A stretch of 64,000 bases of DNA from an uncultured Eubacteriales bacterium (GTDB lineage: Bacteria; Bacillota; Clostridia; Christensenellales; CAG-314). The notes beneath the pieces were generated by a model. That model was not told where the DNA came from and made no database searches. It saw only the letters and a program-made list of their open reading frames with translations. Positions 36,527 to 44,548 of this stretch are shown here, piece by piece (positions within the stretch are counted from its first letter, which is position 1; each line of letters begins with the position of its first letter). The DNA lies in NCBI GenBank assembly GCA_949289125.1, contig CASEME010000020.1, positions 1-64,000 of the forward strand, written 5' to 3'. The translations under genes were made by a program, and so were the position numbers.

Positions 36527-37438
36527 TTACTTTTTCTTCTCACTGCGACGCTTGTCGTTGATAACACCAAGTGCTTGCTCGTCAATCAAAGTTATGCCTT
36601 CCTGCTTAGCAATGTTTACCATCTGCGTCAAAGCGGCTTTGAGGAATATGCGCGGTATTTTGGTGAGCTTTGCACATGCTTCCTTAGTAAATTTTACGTT
36701 GGGATCGATGCGCTCGGCTGCATAAATGACGGATATTACGTCGCCTTCCTTTGCCTGTATCTTTTCGGCTATAGGACGCTTAAATTTGGTATACCAAAAG
36801 TTGGTACTGTCACGGTATCCGTAGTCCACAGGCACAGCAGGAAAAGCACTTGCCTTGACGCCGTTGACTATTGCGTCATACTGTTTTTCTTTCATCCATA
36901 TTTTGTCAATTTTAAGTATAAAGTGTGCGCCAAACTTACTGGTAATACCGTTGAAGTTGCGATAAGGCGGCTCGTAACCCTCAAGACAACCTGCCTTGTC
37001 TTTGTATGCGTCTTCCAGGCTGTCGTCCCAAGTGCACTCAAACACCTGATATGCTTCGTCCACAATTTGCGGTCTGTCTTTGCCCAACGTGCTGTCGGAC
37101 AAGGTAAATATGCAGTCTTTCATTTTTTCCGCGGTAGTTTCACCGGGGAAGCCCAAACGCACTGCCTCTTTGTAATACTTTCGGCTATCTGTAATAAAGT
37201 TGAGCGGCGCCTTTTTGGTGCGCAACAGGTTTTGTGCCGTATTGGAGCTGTTGCGTGTTTCAAGCAACATTGCGTAGTAGTCTTTGCCAGCTATGTAGTA
37301 GGGAAAACACAACGAATATGCGCCGAGATTGGTCTGTCCATCGGGGGACACTGTGCCTATCAATATAGTAGGCATAGGAAAGAACGCCGAAGTCTGATAA
37401 AAGTTGTCTACAATTCGCAAATCTTTGAATTTTTCCAT
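36527..37438 (-). CDS. Flavin reductase-like (FMN-binding split barrel) protein
   Basis: The protein is 303 residues. Residues ~8-215 form a flavin_reduct-type split barrel: PMPTILIGTVSPDGQTNLGAYS is the usual strand-loop that contacts FMN, and ETRNSSNTAQNL follows. The C-terminal extension (~245-303) is basic and helical (FLKAALTQMVNIAKQEGI, ending RRSEKKK). Such proteins bind FMN and reduce flavin or accept electrons in anaerobes. It has its own strong promoter, and a ferredoxin gene lies 290 bases upstream in the same direction; electron transfer between them is possible but unproven. Confidence 0.75.
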   Translation of the reverse strand: MEKFKDLRIVDNFYQTSAFFPMPTILIGTVSPDGQTNLGAYSLCFPYYIAGKDYYAMLLETRNSSNTAQNLLRTKKAPLNFITDSRKYYKEAVRLGFPGETTAEKMKDCIFTLSDSTLGKDRPQIVDEAYQVFECTWDDSLEDAYKDKAGCLEGYEPPYRNFNGITSKFGAHFILKIDKIWMKEKQYDAIVNGVKASAFPAVPVDYGYRDSTNFWYTKFKRPIAEKIQAKEGDVISVIYAAERIDPNVKFTKEACAKLTKIPRIFLKAALTQMVNIAKQEGITLIDEQALGVINDKRRSEKKK

Positions 37439-37467
37439 AATTACATCTCCTTGTGTTAATCGACTAT

Positions 37468-37496
37468 ATTATAAGACTGCATCGCTTCAAAGTCAA
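37468..37496 (-). promoter_or_regulatory. Promoter of the flavin reductase-like gene
   Basis: On the minus strand TTGACT (37491-37496) and TATAAT (37468-37473) have a 17-base spacer. Confidence 0.75.
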
Positions 37497-37608
37497 TAGT
37501 CGCACAACAAATGCCTTATTGAGTAAACTATAGCCAATATTGCAAGCAGCATTGCTAAATAGTATTGAGTGTGTGAGCATGCAATTACGGGGTAGCAGCA
37601 GTCCACCC

Positions 37609-37642
37609 AAAAAGGCAACAACTCTGTTAGCAAGTTGTCGCC
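37609..37642 (-). terminator. Terminator of the ferredoxin gene
   Basis: On the minus strand the imperfect stem GGCGACAACTT/AGTTGTTGCC is followed by TTTTT, 90 bases after the ferredoxin stop. Confidence 0.65.
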
Positions 37643-37730
37643 TTACTCAAACTGTAAGTGTTAAGTGTAGTATCCACATTGTACAATTTGTTATTGTCTA
37701 CACTACTTGTTGACAAACGCACGTGTTTTT

Positions 37731-37919
37731 TTACTCGGTGCGTTCTATTGCCGCAACAGGGCACTGTTGCATTGCCTTTATAGCCTTTTGTTGGTGTTCG
37801 GATGCTACTTCTCCCTCTATAGCTTGCGCTTTCTCGTTGTCGTTCATAGAAAACACCTCTGGACAAGTAAGCGCACACAAGTTGCAACCTATGCAGTCTT
37901 CGTGTACTACAAATTTCAT
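37731..37919 (-). CDS. Single-cluster [4Fe-4S] ferredoxin
   Basis: The protein is 62 residues from ATG 37917-37919, which is 8 bases after AGGAGG; the longer frame to 38033 ignores this site. CIGCNLCALTCP and the distal CPVAAI cysteine give the four ligands of one [4Fe-4S] cluster, and the segment between them is acidic (MNDNEKAQAIEGEV). This is the common low-potential ferredoxin type of clostridia, an electron carrier for oxidoreductases in the cytoplasm. A clean promoter and its own terminator make it a one-gene unit. Confidence 0.88.
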   Translation of the reverse strand: MKFVVHEDCIGCNLCALTCPEVFSMNDNEKAQAIEGEVASEHQQKAIKAMQQCPVAAIERTE

Positions 37920-37946
37920 ATCCATTACCTCCTTATTACTATTATT

Positions 37947-37975
37947 ATCATACAACAACCTGTCTATTACTTCAA
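37947..37975 (-). promoter_or_regulatory. Promoter of the ferredoxin gene
   Basis: On the minus strand TTGAAG (37970-37975) and TATGAT (37947-37952) have a 17-base spacer. Confidence 0.65.
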
Positions 37976-38288
37976 CAGAAATACGGCAAAACTTATGCAA
38001 AAAACATTGTTGCTGTAGCATCAACTTTATCATTTGAACGACTGTTGCACATGCACTCTATTGCAAGCATCGTATTGACTGTAACACAACTACGTGCCAC
38101 CTTACACTTGTTGCAAAGCTACATAGGTGCATTGACAACTACACACCTCATTTAGTATAATGCTGACATATAAAAGTGCAACAAATAGCAAACTGTTTGC
38201 AAAGGCAAGGTGTGCCACACTAACATTACGCACCACACACCGCAACGACATGCCTATCAACGTTGTTGACAAAGGGGGGACACTGACA

Positions 38289-38804
38289 ATGAAAGTAAAC
38301 AACATAGATGTATCCTTAAGTTTGGGACAACTGTTGCACAAAAAACACTTTGTTACACTGTACTTAGGTATGGCGGTAAGTTTGTTGTTTCCGACAATTA
38401 CTATTGCGCTTTTCTTTTTCCCACAAATTATCAGCGACAACCAACTGTTGTATGCACTGATTACAGGCAACATTATTTTTGTTAGTTTCTTTTGTGTTTT
38501 GGTGTATGTAAAGGTAAAAGACACAAAGATAAAAAAAACCGTAACTATATGGTTAGAAGATGCAATACAGTTGCAAGCACATTGCAAAAAAGTAGACCAA
38601 ATAATGGCAGGCATGCAACCCAAAGCAGTCAAAATCAAAGTAACGTTCAAATTGGACGACAAAGCGCTTTCCAAAGTGAGCACGGCAAAAGTATTTGGCG
38701 GACAAAGCGGATACCTTGGCACGTTTACAAAGTACGCCGACAAAGATGTTGTCATTTTGTATTCGCCTCGATATGACGAAGTACTTATTGTAAAAGAGTG
38801 TTGA
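38289..38804 (+). CDS. Small membrane protein of unknown function
   Basis: The protein is 171 residues from ATG 38289, preceded by a GGGGGG block; an upstream frame to 38160 lacks support. Two adjacent membrane helices (~25-45 HFVTLYLGMAVSLLF and ~53-78 LLYALITGNIIFVSFFCVLVYV) are followed by a cytoplasmic beta-rich domain of ~90 residues. The plan (two helices, then a PH-like domain) matches the frameshifted neighbour 120 bases downstream, so the two may be diverged duplicates of the YcxB-like type. No catalytic motif. Confidence 0.55.
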   Translation: MKVNNIDVSLSLGQLLHKKHFVTLYLGMAVSLLFPTITIALFFFPQIISDNQLLYALITGNIIFVSFFCVLVYVKVKDTKIKKTVTIWLEDAIQLQAHCKKVDQIMAGMQPKAVKIKVTFKLDDKALSKVSTAKVFGGQSGYLGTFTKYADKDVVILYSPRYDEVLIVKEC

Positions 38805-38921
38805 TAGACATTACAGCGTATGCTTGTAGCAATTATTTGTTGTAGCATACTGTTGCAATATTGAGTATTCAACAGCAATAAAATTGTGTTGACAATAGCA
38901 CAAATAGGGGGCGACAAAGAC

Positions 38922-39397
38922 GTGATTATATTCAGTGGCGAATATTCGCAAAGCAGTAAACAGTATTTGCTCAAAATACTTGCCAAAGGTGCACTAATAA
39001 GCACCCTCATCACCACCATAATTTTTACGGCAGTAATAATTGCATTGGCAATAATATACGACATGTGGATACTTACCGTTTTTATAGGTATTTTAGTTTT
39101 GTTTAATGTCGCTATCCCCATCAATATACTCAAATTCAACCAACAAAAAACTTATGATAGTATGTTGCCCTACAAAGTCAGCGTCAACGTCAACGGAGAT
39201 ATCTTTGCACAGTTCAACGAGCAAGATGTGTCAAAGTGCAAAAGGACGTCAAAAAGATAATTGGCGCCCACGGATGCTACTATATTGTTTTCAAATTTCC
39301 CAAACAGCGCAATATACTTTGCCAAAAAGATGCAATAATAGAAGGCACTATCCAACAATTTGAAAGTCTATTTGCCGACAAGATAGTAGGCAAATAA
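38922..39397 (+). pseudogene. YcxB-like two-helix membrane protein, frameshifted
   Basis: From GTG 38922 (AGGGGG upstream; GTG 38886 is the other option) two membrane helices (LISTLITTIIFTAVIIALAI, WILTVFIGILVLFNVAIPI) lead into MLPYKVSVNVNGDIFAQF. One base is missing from an A-run near 39235. Restoring it turns DVSKCKRTSKR-stop into DVSKVQKDVKKIIGAHG and the frame runs on to TAA 39395-39397, ending FESLFADKIVGK. The plan of two helices and a C-terminal PH-like beta domain is that of YcxB-like proteins. Real decay and sequencing error are both possible. Confidence 0.6.
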
Positions 39398-39503
39398 TTT
39401 TCCGCACCCTTGATAAATTGCCGTTGTCACAATTACCACCACTGCAACCACCTGCCCACAATTATTAACAAACATAATTTTGCACACTGCCACTATAAAG
39501 CAA

Positions 39504-39535
39504 CAAAAAAGACACCCTGTTGAGGGTGTCTTTTT
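39504..39535 (-). terminator. Terminator of the C5-methylase R-M cassette
   Basis: On the minus strand the stem GACACCC/GGGTGTC is followed by TTTTTT; it belongs to the module shared with 1868-1949. Confidence 0.8.
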
Positions 39536-39578
39536 CTATCACTGTGACTTACTAAGCAAGCCACGCTATGGCGGAGAG
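39536..39578 (-). repeat. Module shared with 1868-1900, opposite orientation
   Basis: On the minus strand CCGCCATAGCGTGGCTTGCTT is followed by AGTAAGTCACA, the same order as at 1868-1900. It begins with CTCTCCGCCA, like a tRNA-Ser 3' end, and the nine bases TGGCGGAGA (39569-39577) repeat the 3' end of the intact tRNA-Ser at 43473-43481. Confidence 0.6.
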
Positions 39579-39600
39579 CCTTTGACGTAAATCGAACAAG

Positions 39601-40179
39601 TTATTGCGAAAACTCGATCGCTAGTCTTTCCGATAAATCAGAAAGAGATTTTATCAAACCCAGATTGCTATATTCAAAGCTTTGCGTTATGGCATCCCAC
39701 TTCATAAATCCAAGACAGTGTTCACACACTTTTTCATTCACTATAGTTTTTATATGTGATAAATGGGTTTCCGATGATAAAATTTGAGAAAGTCTTGTAC
39801 TTGCCCCATTATTGATATTAAGCAACAAACCATATTTTGCTCCAGATACCAGACAATATCCAACAAGTTGTGACCATTCTTTTAAACCAACACTTGGCAT
39901 TAATTTTACTTCAAGAATTAATATTTGAAATTTATTGCCGTCTGTAACCAATGCAAAAATATCAAGATTGAGGGGGCAAACATTCTGTACAAATTTTGAG
40001 GCACAAGAACATTTTTCTGGATTATCGTTAATTATTTGATTTAATTTTGCTTTTAACTCACCGATTCCCCAAAAAACACTTAATTCTCTATTGCATATAG
40101 AACGAAAATTGCTTTTTAGCTGTGCTTCGATAAATTGTTGTATTTCTGGATAATAAGAGACTTCGTTTTTCTTAATCAT
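39601..40179 (-). CDS. PD-(D/E)XK nuclease-like protein, candidate restriction endonuclease
   Basis: The protein is 192 residues from ATG 40177-40179, which overlaps the previous stop (ATGATTAA) and has GGAGG 9 bases upstream. The core LDIFALV (Asp73) - ILILEVK (Glu90, Lys92) - SQLVGYC (Gln104, Tyr108) is a complete PD-(D/E)XK active site with the QxxxY helix seen in RecB- and McrC-like nucleases. Cysteines near 57-68 (CSCASK...C) and CEHC near 154 might bind a metal. It shows no similarity I can place in a named restriction enzyme family. Its position as third gene behind a C5 methylase makes it the likely DNA-cutting subunit. Confidence 0.65.
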   Translation of the reverse strand: MIKKNEVSYYPEIQQFIEAQLKSNFRSICNRELSVFWGIGELKAKLNQIINDNPEKCSCASKFVQNVCPLNLDIFALVTDGNKFQILILEVKLMPSVGLKEWSQLVGYCLVSGAKYGLLLNINNGASTRLSQILSSETHLSHIKTIVNEKVCEHCLGFMKWDAITQSFEYSNLGLIKSLSDLSERLAIEFSQ

Positions 40180-41563
40180 TTTGCAAGTCCTCCAGTGTAA
40201 TCGGTCTAACAACCATTTTATATGCATTCTCTGATGAAAAAGAGACGAGTCTTGAATACACGCGAGGATTAACAGGCCCTACCAGAGCACTCCTATCTAT
40301 ACCTTTAATAATCAACGGAGTCAACAAATCAGGGCGTTTTATTTCAACTGTAAGAGTACCATTCGATAAAATATGCTTATTTATCAGATCAATATAATTC
40401 CCTTTAATTCGAGTCCCGTTTAGTTCATCGTTATTTGCGATGACATACGCCACACCTTGAAGGATTTCCAGTATAGGATATCCACATGAATTATTATTGC
40501 CATACATTAATGTTGATTTGTTGTTTTCATAAATACTGAGTAACTCAGAAACATGAAGATTAAAAGTCTCATAATTTCGTTCTGAATACAGGGTCGTCTC
40601 GTTTATTATTTTCTCAATTCGCTGTGTTGTTTCCTTGCATAATATAGGAAATGGATTAATGTATTCTCCCACCCGAGCAAAGCATTCACATATTTTGTCA
40701 TAAGGCGCATGTTCGCAACCTAAAACCGCGCAAAAATGACGATTATGCAAATAATGTCCGCCTTTTATTATCTCTGGTAAACGAGCATCATTTTCGCCTT
40801 TATGTATCGTAGAGGGTGATATATTCATAGAGCGCGTCTCGCATATTTCTGCCTTATGCGTTTGATGTTGCAATGCTCGATTTTCAATCGATGTTTCTGC
40901 CTTTGTTCTGAACGCAAAAGCACCGAATTGTGCATATTGATCCAGTAAGATTCTTAATTTAAATCCTTTACACCAAGTATCATAAAATGGATTTTTTGTG
41001 CTATGAATATTTGGGTGATTCCATATAACTTGATCAGGAATGCAATTTATACTATAAAGCAGATGACATAAGTTGCACACAAATTTATAATTAAACCCTT
41101 TTATCTCAAAAGAAATAATTTGATGCTCATCTGTAAATCTCCTATGTGTCTTTGCCATACTGCCAATTGTATCTGCAATACCAGCAATAAATCTCCTTTT
41201 AAGATTTACATCAACTAAATCTTGTATAAGAAGAGTTATGTCTGCTTTGCCTCGTAGTTCGCCCTCACATTCAATGCCATAATGCGCAAAATCTTCTTTT
41301 AAAGCCGTTGTATCGCCTTCGCACAAAATGGTCCATGTTCCTTTAGGTGTTGTTTCATATTGAATAGATAAATTATAAACAGCTCTAAACATTTGACCAA
41401 CTTTCATCAAAATATCTCTAGCTATCTGACCGGCTCTTTGAGGATTTTCTATATAAGATCCCCATTTGTTATAAGGAAGTTTAATTCTAAATACATCTTC
41501 GGCATTGCCGAAGATTCCACCTCCAATGATTATACCTAATAGATATGCTTTATCAGTATTCAA
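40172..41563 (-). CDS. Protein with two LAGLIDADG-like motifs in a C5-methylase cassette
   Basis: The protein is 463 residues, overlapping the methylase by ATGA and the nuclease gene by 8 bases. The N-terminal ~240 residues carry AYLLGIIIGGGIFG (6-19) and RRFIAGIADTIGSM (123-136), about 117 residues apart, as the two helices of a single-chain LAGLIDADG endonuclease would be. The first motif has Gly where the catalytic acid is expected; the second keeps an Asp. The C-terminal half has HFCAVLGCEH and ICEC, a possible zinc site, and no family I recognise. It may recognise or cut the DNA site protected by the methylase, or be a specificity subunit for the PD-(D/E)XK protein. Not an intein: it is a separate frame. 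Confidence 0.55.
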   Translation of the reverse strand: MNTDKAYLLGIIIGGGIFGNAEDVFRIKLPYNKWGSYIENPQRAGQIARDILMKVGQMFRAVYNLSIQYETTPKGTWTILCEGDTTALKEDFAHYGIECEGELRGKADITLLIQDLVDVNLKRRFIAGIADTIGSMAKTHRRFTDEHQIISFEIKGFNYKFVCNLCHLLYSINCIPDQVIWNHPNIHSTKNPFYDTWCKGFKLRILLDQYAQFGAFAFRTKAETSIENRALQHQTHKAEICETRSMNISPSTIHKGENDARLPEIIKGGHYLHNRHFCAVLGCEHAPYDKICECFARVGEYINPFPILCKETTQRIEKIINETTLYSERNYETFNLHVSELLSIYENNKSTLMYGNNNSCGYPILEILQGVAYVIANNDELNGTRIKGNYIDLINKHILSNGTLTVEIKRPDLLTPLIIKGIDRSALVGPVNPRVYSRLVSFSSENAYKMVVRPITLEDLQND

Positions 41564-42813
41564 AATATAGATTCTCCTTCTAAAAAAATTTGGTCCATGA
41601 TTGCAGAAGCTATATTATATGCCAATATCACAGGAACAGCATTACCAATAACTTTATACATTGCAGTTATATTGCGAGTAGTGTCTGTAATAAATTTATA
41701 AGAATCTGGAAATGTCTGAATTCGTGCAACCTCGCGCACAGTAAATCTTCTATTTTCAGTAGGATGGATAATTCCACAGTTCTCAGGCTGAGCAGAAGCA
41801 GTTATCGTTCCACTAATCTCATCACGAGAAAATCTACGATAAAATTTTGGTGAATGATATTTTTTCATATTATCTCGTATTTTTTTAAATCTTGGAGCCA
41901 AATGTTCATATGGAACATCTTTCCAAGAGCCACCCTCAGGGATAAATTTTACCATTTCCAATGCCTGTGGTGAGAATGGCCATGCAACATTATTGTCTAT
42001 ATCTTCTGGAATTGTCAAAATATTTTTTAATGTTAGACCTTCACGACTCATTTTTGCAGGAAAAATAAAAGTTTTATTTAAATCCTTTCTTACTCCAACA
42101 AACAATACTCTTTGTCGATTTTGTGGTACACCATAATCAGCTGCATTCAGCAATTGATAAACCACATTATAGCCAATCCCATTCATTACAGAAAGATCTT
42201 CAACAATAACATCAGCAAGATTTCTACCATCAATATATTTACTTGACAAAAGACCTTTAACATTTTCAAAAACAATTACTTTGGGCATCTTTTTCTTAAT
42301 TATACGCAGGCACTCTTTATAAAGCATTCCGCGAGAATCATGAACACCCTTTCTATTTCCTGCATTTGAAAATGGTTGACATGGAAAACCTGCAGTCAAT
42401 ATATCGCCATTAGGTATATCGTCCTCGTTTACAGACAGAATGTTATTAGGATCAATTTCTCCCAGATTTAATTTATAAATAGCTTGTGCATCTGAATCAA
42501 AATCATTAGCCCAAACAATATTAAATCCTGCCTTTTTAAATCCATAATCCATGCCTCCGCAACCAGCGAACAATGATATTAATTTTGGTGAGCTATCACC
42601 AAATTTCTTAGGCGTATGCAAAGTAGATGCAATAACTGTCCTGTTGGATTTTGATTTAATATAATCTTCTATATCACAAAAGCGTATTCTTAAAGAACGA
42701 TTACCTAATTTAGAGGCTGGCAATATACCATTAGTGATTAACCTTCGGATCGTTTTCTCTGATAACTGCAAATAAGAAGCGGTTTGTGCAACTGTTAGTA
42801 ATTCTAAATTCAT
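41560..42813 (-). CDS. C5-cytosine DNA methyltransferase with N-terminal excisionase-type HTH
   Basis: The protein is 417 residues from ATG 42811-42813 (GAGGT 8 bases upstream). Residues ~1-55 are a MerR/excisionase HTH (TVAQTASYLQLSEKTIRRLI). The Dcm-type domain follows with ISLFAGCGGMDYGF (motif I), GFPCQPFSNAGNRKG (IV, catalytic Cys), FENVKG (VI), QNRQRVLFVG (VIII) and the C-terminal YKVIGNAVP (X), so the enzyme looks complete. The target-recognition segment between VIII and IX is ~100 residues; the recognition site cannot be read from it. The HTH may bind the cassette promoter and time methylation before restriction. First gene of three, coupled by overlaps. Confidence 0.92.
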   Translation of the reverse strand: MNLELLTVAQTASYLQLSEKTIRRLITNGILPASKLGNRSLRIRFCDIEDYIKSKSNRTVIASTLHTPKKFGDSSPKLISLFAGCGGMDYGFKKAGFNIVWANDFDSDAQAIYKLNLGEIDPNNILSVNEDDIPNGDILTAGFPCQPFSNAGNRKGVHDSRGMLYKECLRIIKKKMPKVIVFENVKGLLSSKYIDGRNLADVIVEDLSVMNGIGYNVVYQLLNAADYGVPQNRQRVLFVGVRKDLNKTFIFPAKMSREGLTLKNILTIPEDIDNNVAWPFSPQALEMVKFIPEGGSWKDVPYEHLAPRFKKIRDNMKKYHSPKFYRRFSRDEISGTITASAQPENCGIIHPTENRRFTVREVARIQTFPDSYKFITDTTRNITAMYKVIGNAVPVILAYNIASAIMDQIFLEGESIF

Positions 42814-42849
42814 CTTTAACAACCTCGTAAAGTTTGTATTATACTATTG

Positions 42850-42878
42850 ATTATAACAAAAAAATGTTTATAAGTCAA
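42850..42878 (-). promoter_or_regulatory. Promoter of the C5-methylase R-M cassette
   Basis: On the minus strand TTGACT (42873-42878) and TATAAT (42850-42855) have a 17-base spacer, with a 36-base leader. Confidence 0.85.
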
Positions 42879-42941
42879 AGTATAATAGAAAATAATGGAA
42901 ATAAAAGGACAATGATGGACAATGATGTGTATCTCCAAAAG

Positions 42942-42966
42942 TGTTTAACTTTTGGGGTACACCCCA
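42942..42966 (+). repeat. Solo IS150-type terminus
   Basis: Matches the 25-base inverted repeat at 117-141 except for two bases (TGTTT for TGTCC). No transposase lies on either side, so it is an isolated IS end upstream of the R-M cassette promoter. Confidence 0.65.
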
Positions 42967-43020
42967 CAATCTTAATTCATCTGAAAATTTTATTTTAAGT
43001 AGCAAATACATTTTGGCACT

Positions 43021-43085
43021 GTGGCATGAGCTTGTCTTGGTACAAGTCGACTCGTCTTCGCCTCGCCGAGACAAGCTCACGCCAC
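43021..43085. repeat. Long imperfect inverted repeat (hairpin)
   Basis: Arms 43021-43040 (GTGGCATGAGCTTGTCTTGG) and 43066-43085 pair over 20 positions with one mismatch and one G-T, around a 25-base loop. No T-run follows, so it is not a standard terminator. The rest of 42967-43430 shows no gene. Confidence 0.6.
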
Positions 43086-43431
43086 AAAGAAATGCAAGGC
43101 AATAAGTAAAGTGAAACAATCTAAGCAAAACCACTAGTTACAAAGAGTTTGTCAATAAATATGCAAGTGAAGAAGAAACAAATAGTAAATTAAGCTAACT
43201 AACATTGCAAAACTGCTAAAATACACCAAACAACACTTATTACAACATTAACATTCAAGATTGTGGCAATACCAACAAACAAACGACATAATCTGCCCCC
43301 TTTTTGTCTTTCTACTGTGTGCCTTTGGGTGTAATTTCATACAAGATTTTATAATGTTTTACAATGAGTTATTTTAAGCTTTGGATAGATAGTTGATATA
43401 TATTTTACAATGTCTAAGTTGTGTATTGTAT

Positions 43432-43463
43432 AAAAAAACCTAAGTCGATACATTCGACTTAGG
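43432..43463 (-). terminator. Terminator of tRNA-Ser
   Basis: On the minus strand the stem CCTAAGTCGA/TCGACTTAGG is followed by TTTTTTT. Confidence 0.9.
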
Positions 43464-43472
43464 CTTTTAATT

Positions 43473-43563
43473 TGGCGGAGACGGTGAGATTCGAACTCAC
43501 GTGCCGAAAACTCGACAACTTGATTTCGAGTCAAGCTCGTTATGACCACTTCGATACGTCTCC
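43473..43563 (-). tRNA. tRNA-Ser(CGA)
   Basis: The gene is 91 bases including encoded CCA. The acceptor GGAGACG pairs with CGTCTCC, then discriminator G. The anticodon stem CTTGA/TCAAG holds the loop CTCGAAA, so the anticodon is CGA (codon UCG). A long variable arm, typical of type II tRNA, and the T-arm GTGAGTTCGAATCTCAC are present. Its own promoter lies upstream and a terminator behind. The R-M cassette begins ~650 bases downstream of its 3' end. Confidence 0.95.
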
Positions 43564-43574
43564 ACGCGTTACCT

Positions 43575-43603
43575 ATATTACTACACCGCTTATCTTTTGT
43601 CAA
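43575..43603 (-). promoter_or_regulatory. Promoter of tRNA-Ser
   Basis: On the minus strand TTGACA (43598-43603) and TAATAT (43575-43580) have a 17-base spacer. Confidence 0.8.
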
Positions 43604-43736
43604 TCAATCTGTGTTATTACAATGTGCAAAAGCCATTTGTGCATAGTACTTTGCATAGTGCGACAAGTGTGTACTTTGCTATATGTTGTCAATGTATCCT
43701 TTTTTACCGCCACACAACTTATTGACTTACAGCAAA

Positions 43737-44504
43737 CTATATTTTCAGCTCACTAAGGGGCACAATTTTTCTATTGACAAAGCAACAACATTGCACACCG
43801 CTTGGCAGTTGGGACGTCACTGCGTCATAGTCGGTATTGAGGTCATTAGCCGCATGACTGTCACTGTTGACGGTGACATACTTGCCACCGTGCTGTGCGT
43901 AGTACTCCACAAGGGACAACGCAGGCATTGGGTGCGCTAATCCTTTGCGCAAAGACGATGTATTTATCTCGGGCACAATGCCTTGTCGGACGCACAACTC
44001 CATACTGCGCCGCAGTTGGTCTATATCTTCCACGTAGTCATCGTGATATCGCTTGGGCAGGTCAATATGCCCCAACACGTCAAAACCGCCTGCCGATACC
44101 ATATCGTACACAAAGCTGTCGTATATGCGCTCGTATTCTCTACGCGAACAGTCTTTTTTGACAAACATATTGTAATCGAGCGGATAATGTACCGAACCTA
44201 TTATCATATCCAACCCCAACGAATTGACAAATTGCAACTCTTTGGGGTGCAGATGAGGCTCGCCAAACTCTACCCCCGACAAAATAAGCACTTGTCCTTT
44301 GTATTCTTGTTTCAACTCGCCAAACTCTTTGGCACGGCGCTCAAACTGAAAGTCGTTGAAAGTATTAAACAGCTGATTGGCCTCTATGTGGTCGGTAAAA
44401 CACAACACTTTTACTCCGCGCTGTATTGCCATATCGATATACTGTTGCGCGGTGGCTTTGCTGTCAAAACTATAATTGGTGTGTATGTGCAGGTCTGCTC
44501 TCAT
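43737..44504 (-). CDS. PHP-domain phosphatase, histidinol-phosphatase-like
   Basis: The protein is 255 residues. PHP-domain metal ligands are visible in order: RADLHIHTNYSFDS (motif 1), CFTDHIE (2), SGVEFGEP (Glu of motif 3), GSVHYPL and LGHIDLPKRY, and VNSDSHAANDL near the C-terminus. The family uses a trinuclear metal centre to hydrolyse phosphate esters; HisK-type members act on histidinol phosphate. No his genes are nearby; it lies 44 bases behind lacZ in the same direction, so its substrate may instead be another small phosphate ester. GGAAAGG precedes the start. Confidence 0.82.
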   Translation of the reverse strand: MRADLHIHTNYSFDSKATAQQYIDMAIQRGVKVLCFTDHIEANQLFNTFNDFQFERRAKEFGELKQEYKGQVLILSGVEFGEPHLHPKELQFVNSLGLDMIIGSVHYPLDYNMFVKKDCSRREYERIYDSFVYDMVSAGGFDVLGHIDLPKRYHDDYVEDIDQLRRSMELCVRQGIVPEINTSSLRKGLAHPMPALSLVEYYAQHGGKYVTVNSDSHAANDLNTDYDAVTSQLPSGVQCCCFVNRKIVPLSELKI

Positions 44505-44548
44505 ATTTTCCTTTCCGTCATTGTTGTAGTTGTTGCTCAGGTACTGTT

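Noticed and set aside
40172-41563. Intein or intron-encoded homing endonuclease
   Set aside because: The LAGLIDADG-like protein is a full separate frame coupled to the methylase; no split host gene or splice motifs flank it.
43349-43603. Small protein over tRNA-Ser
   Set aside because: The frame is the antisense/sense read of the tRNA and its terminator.
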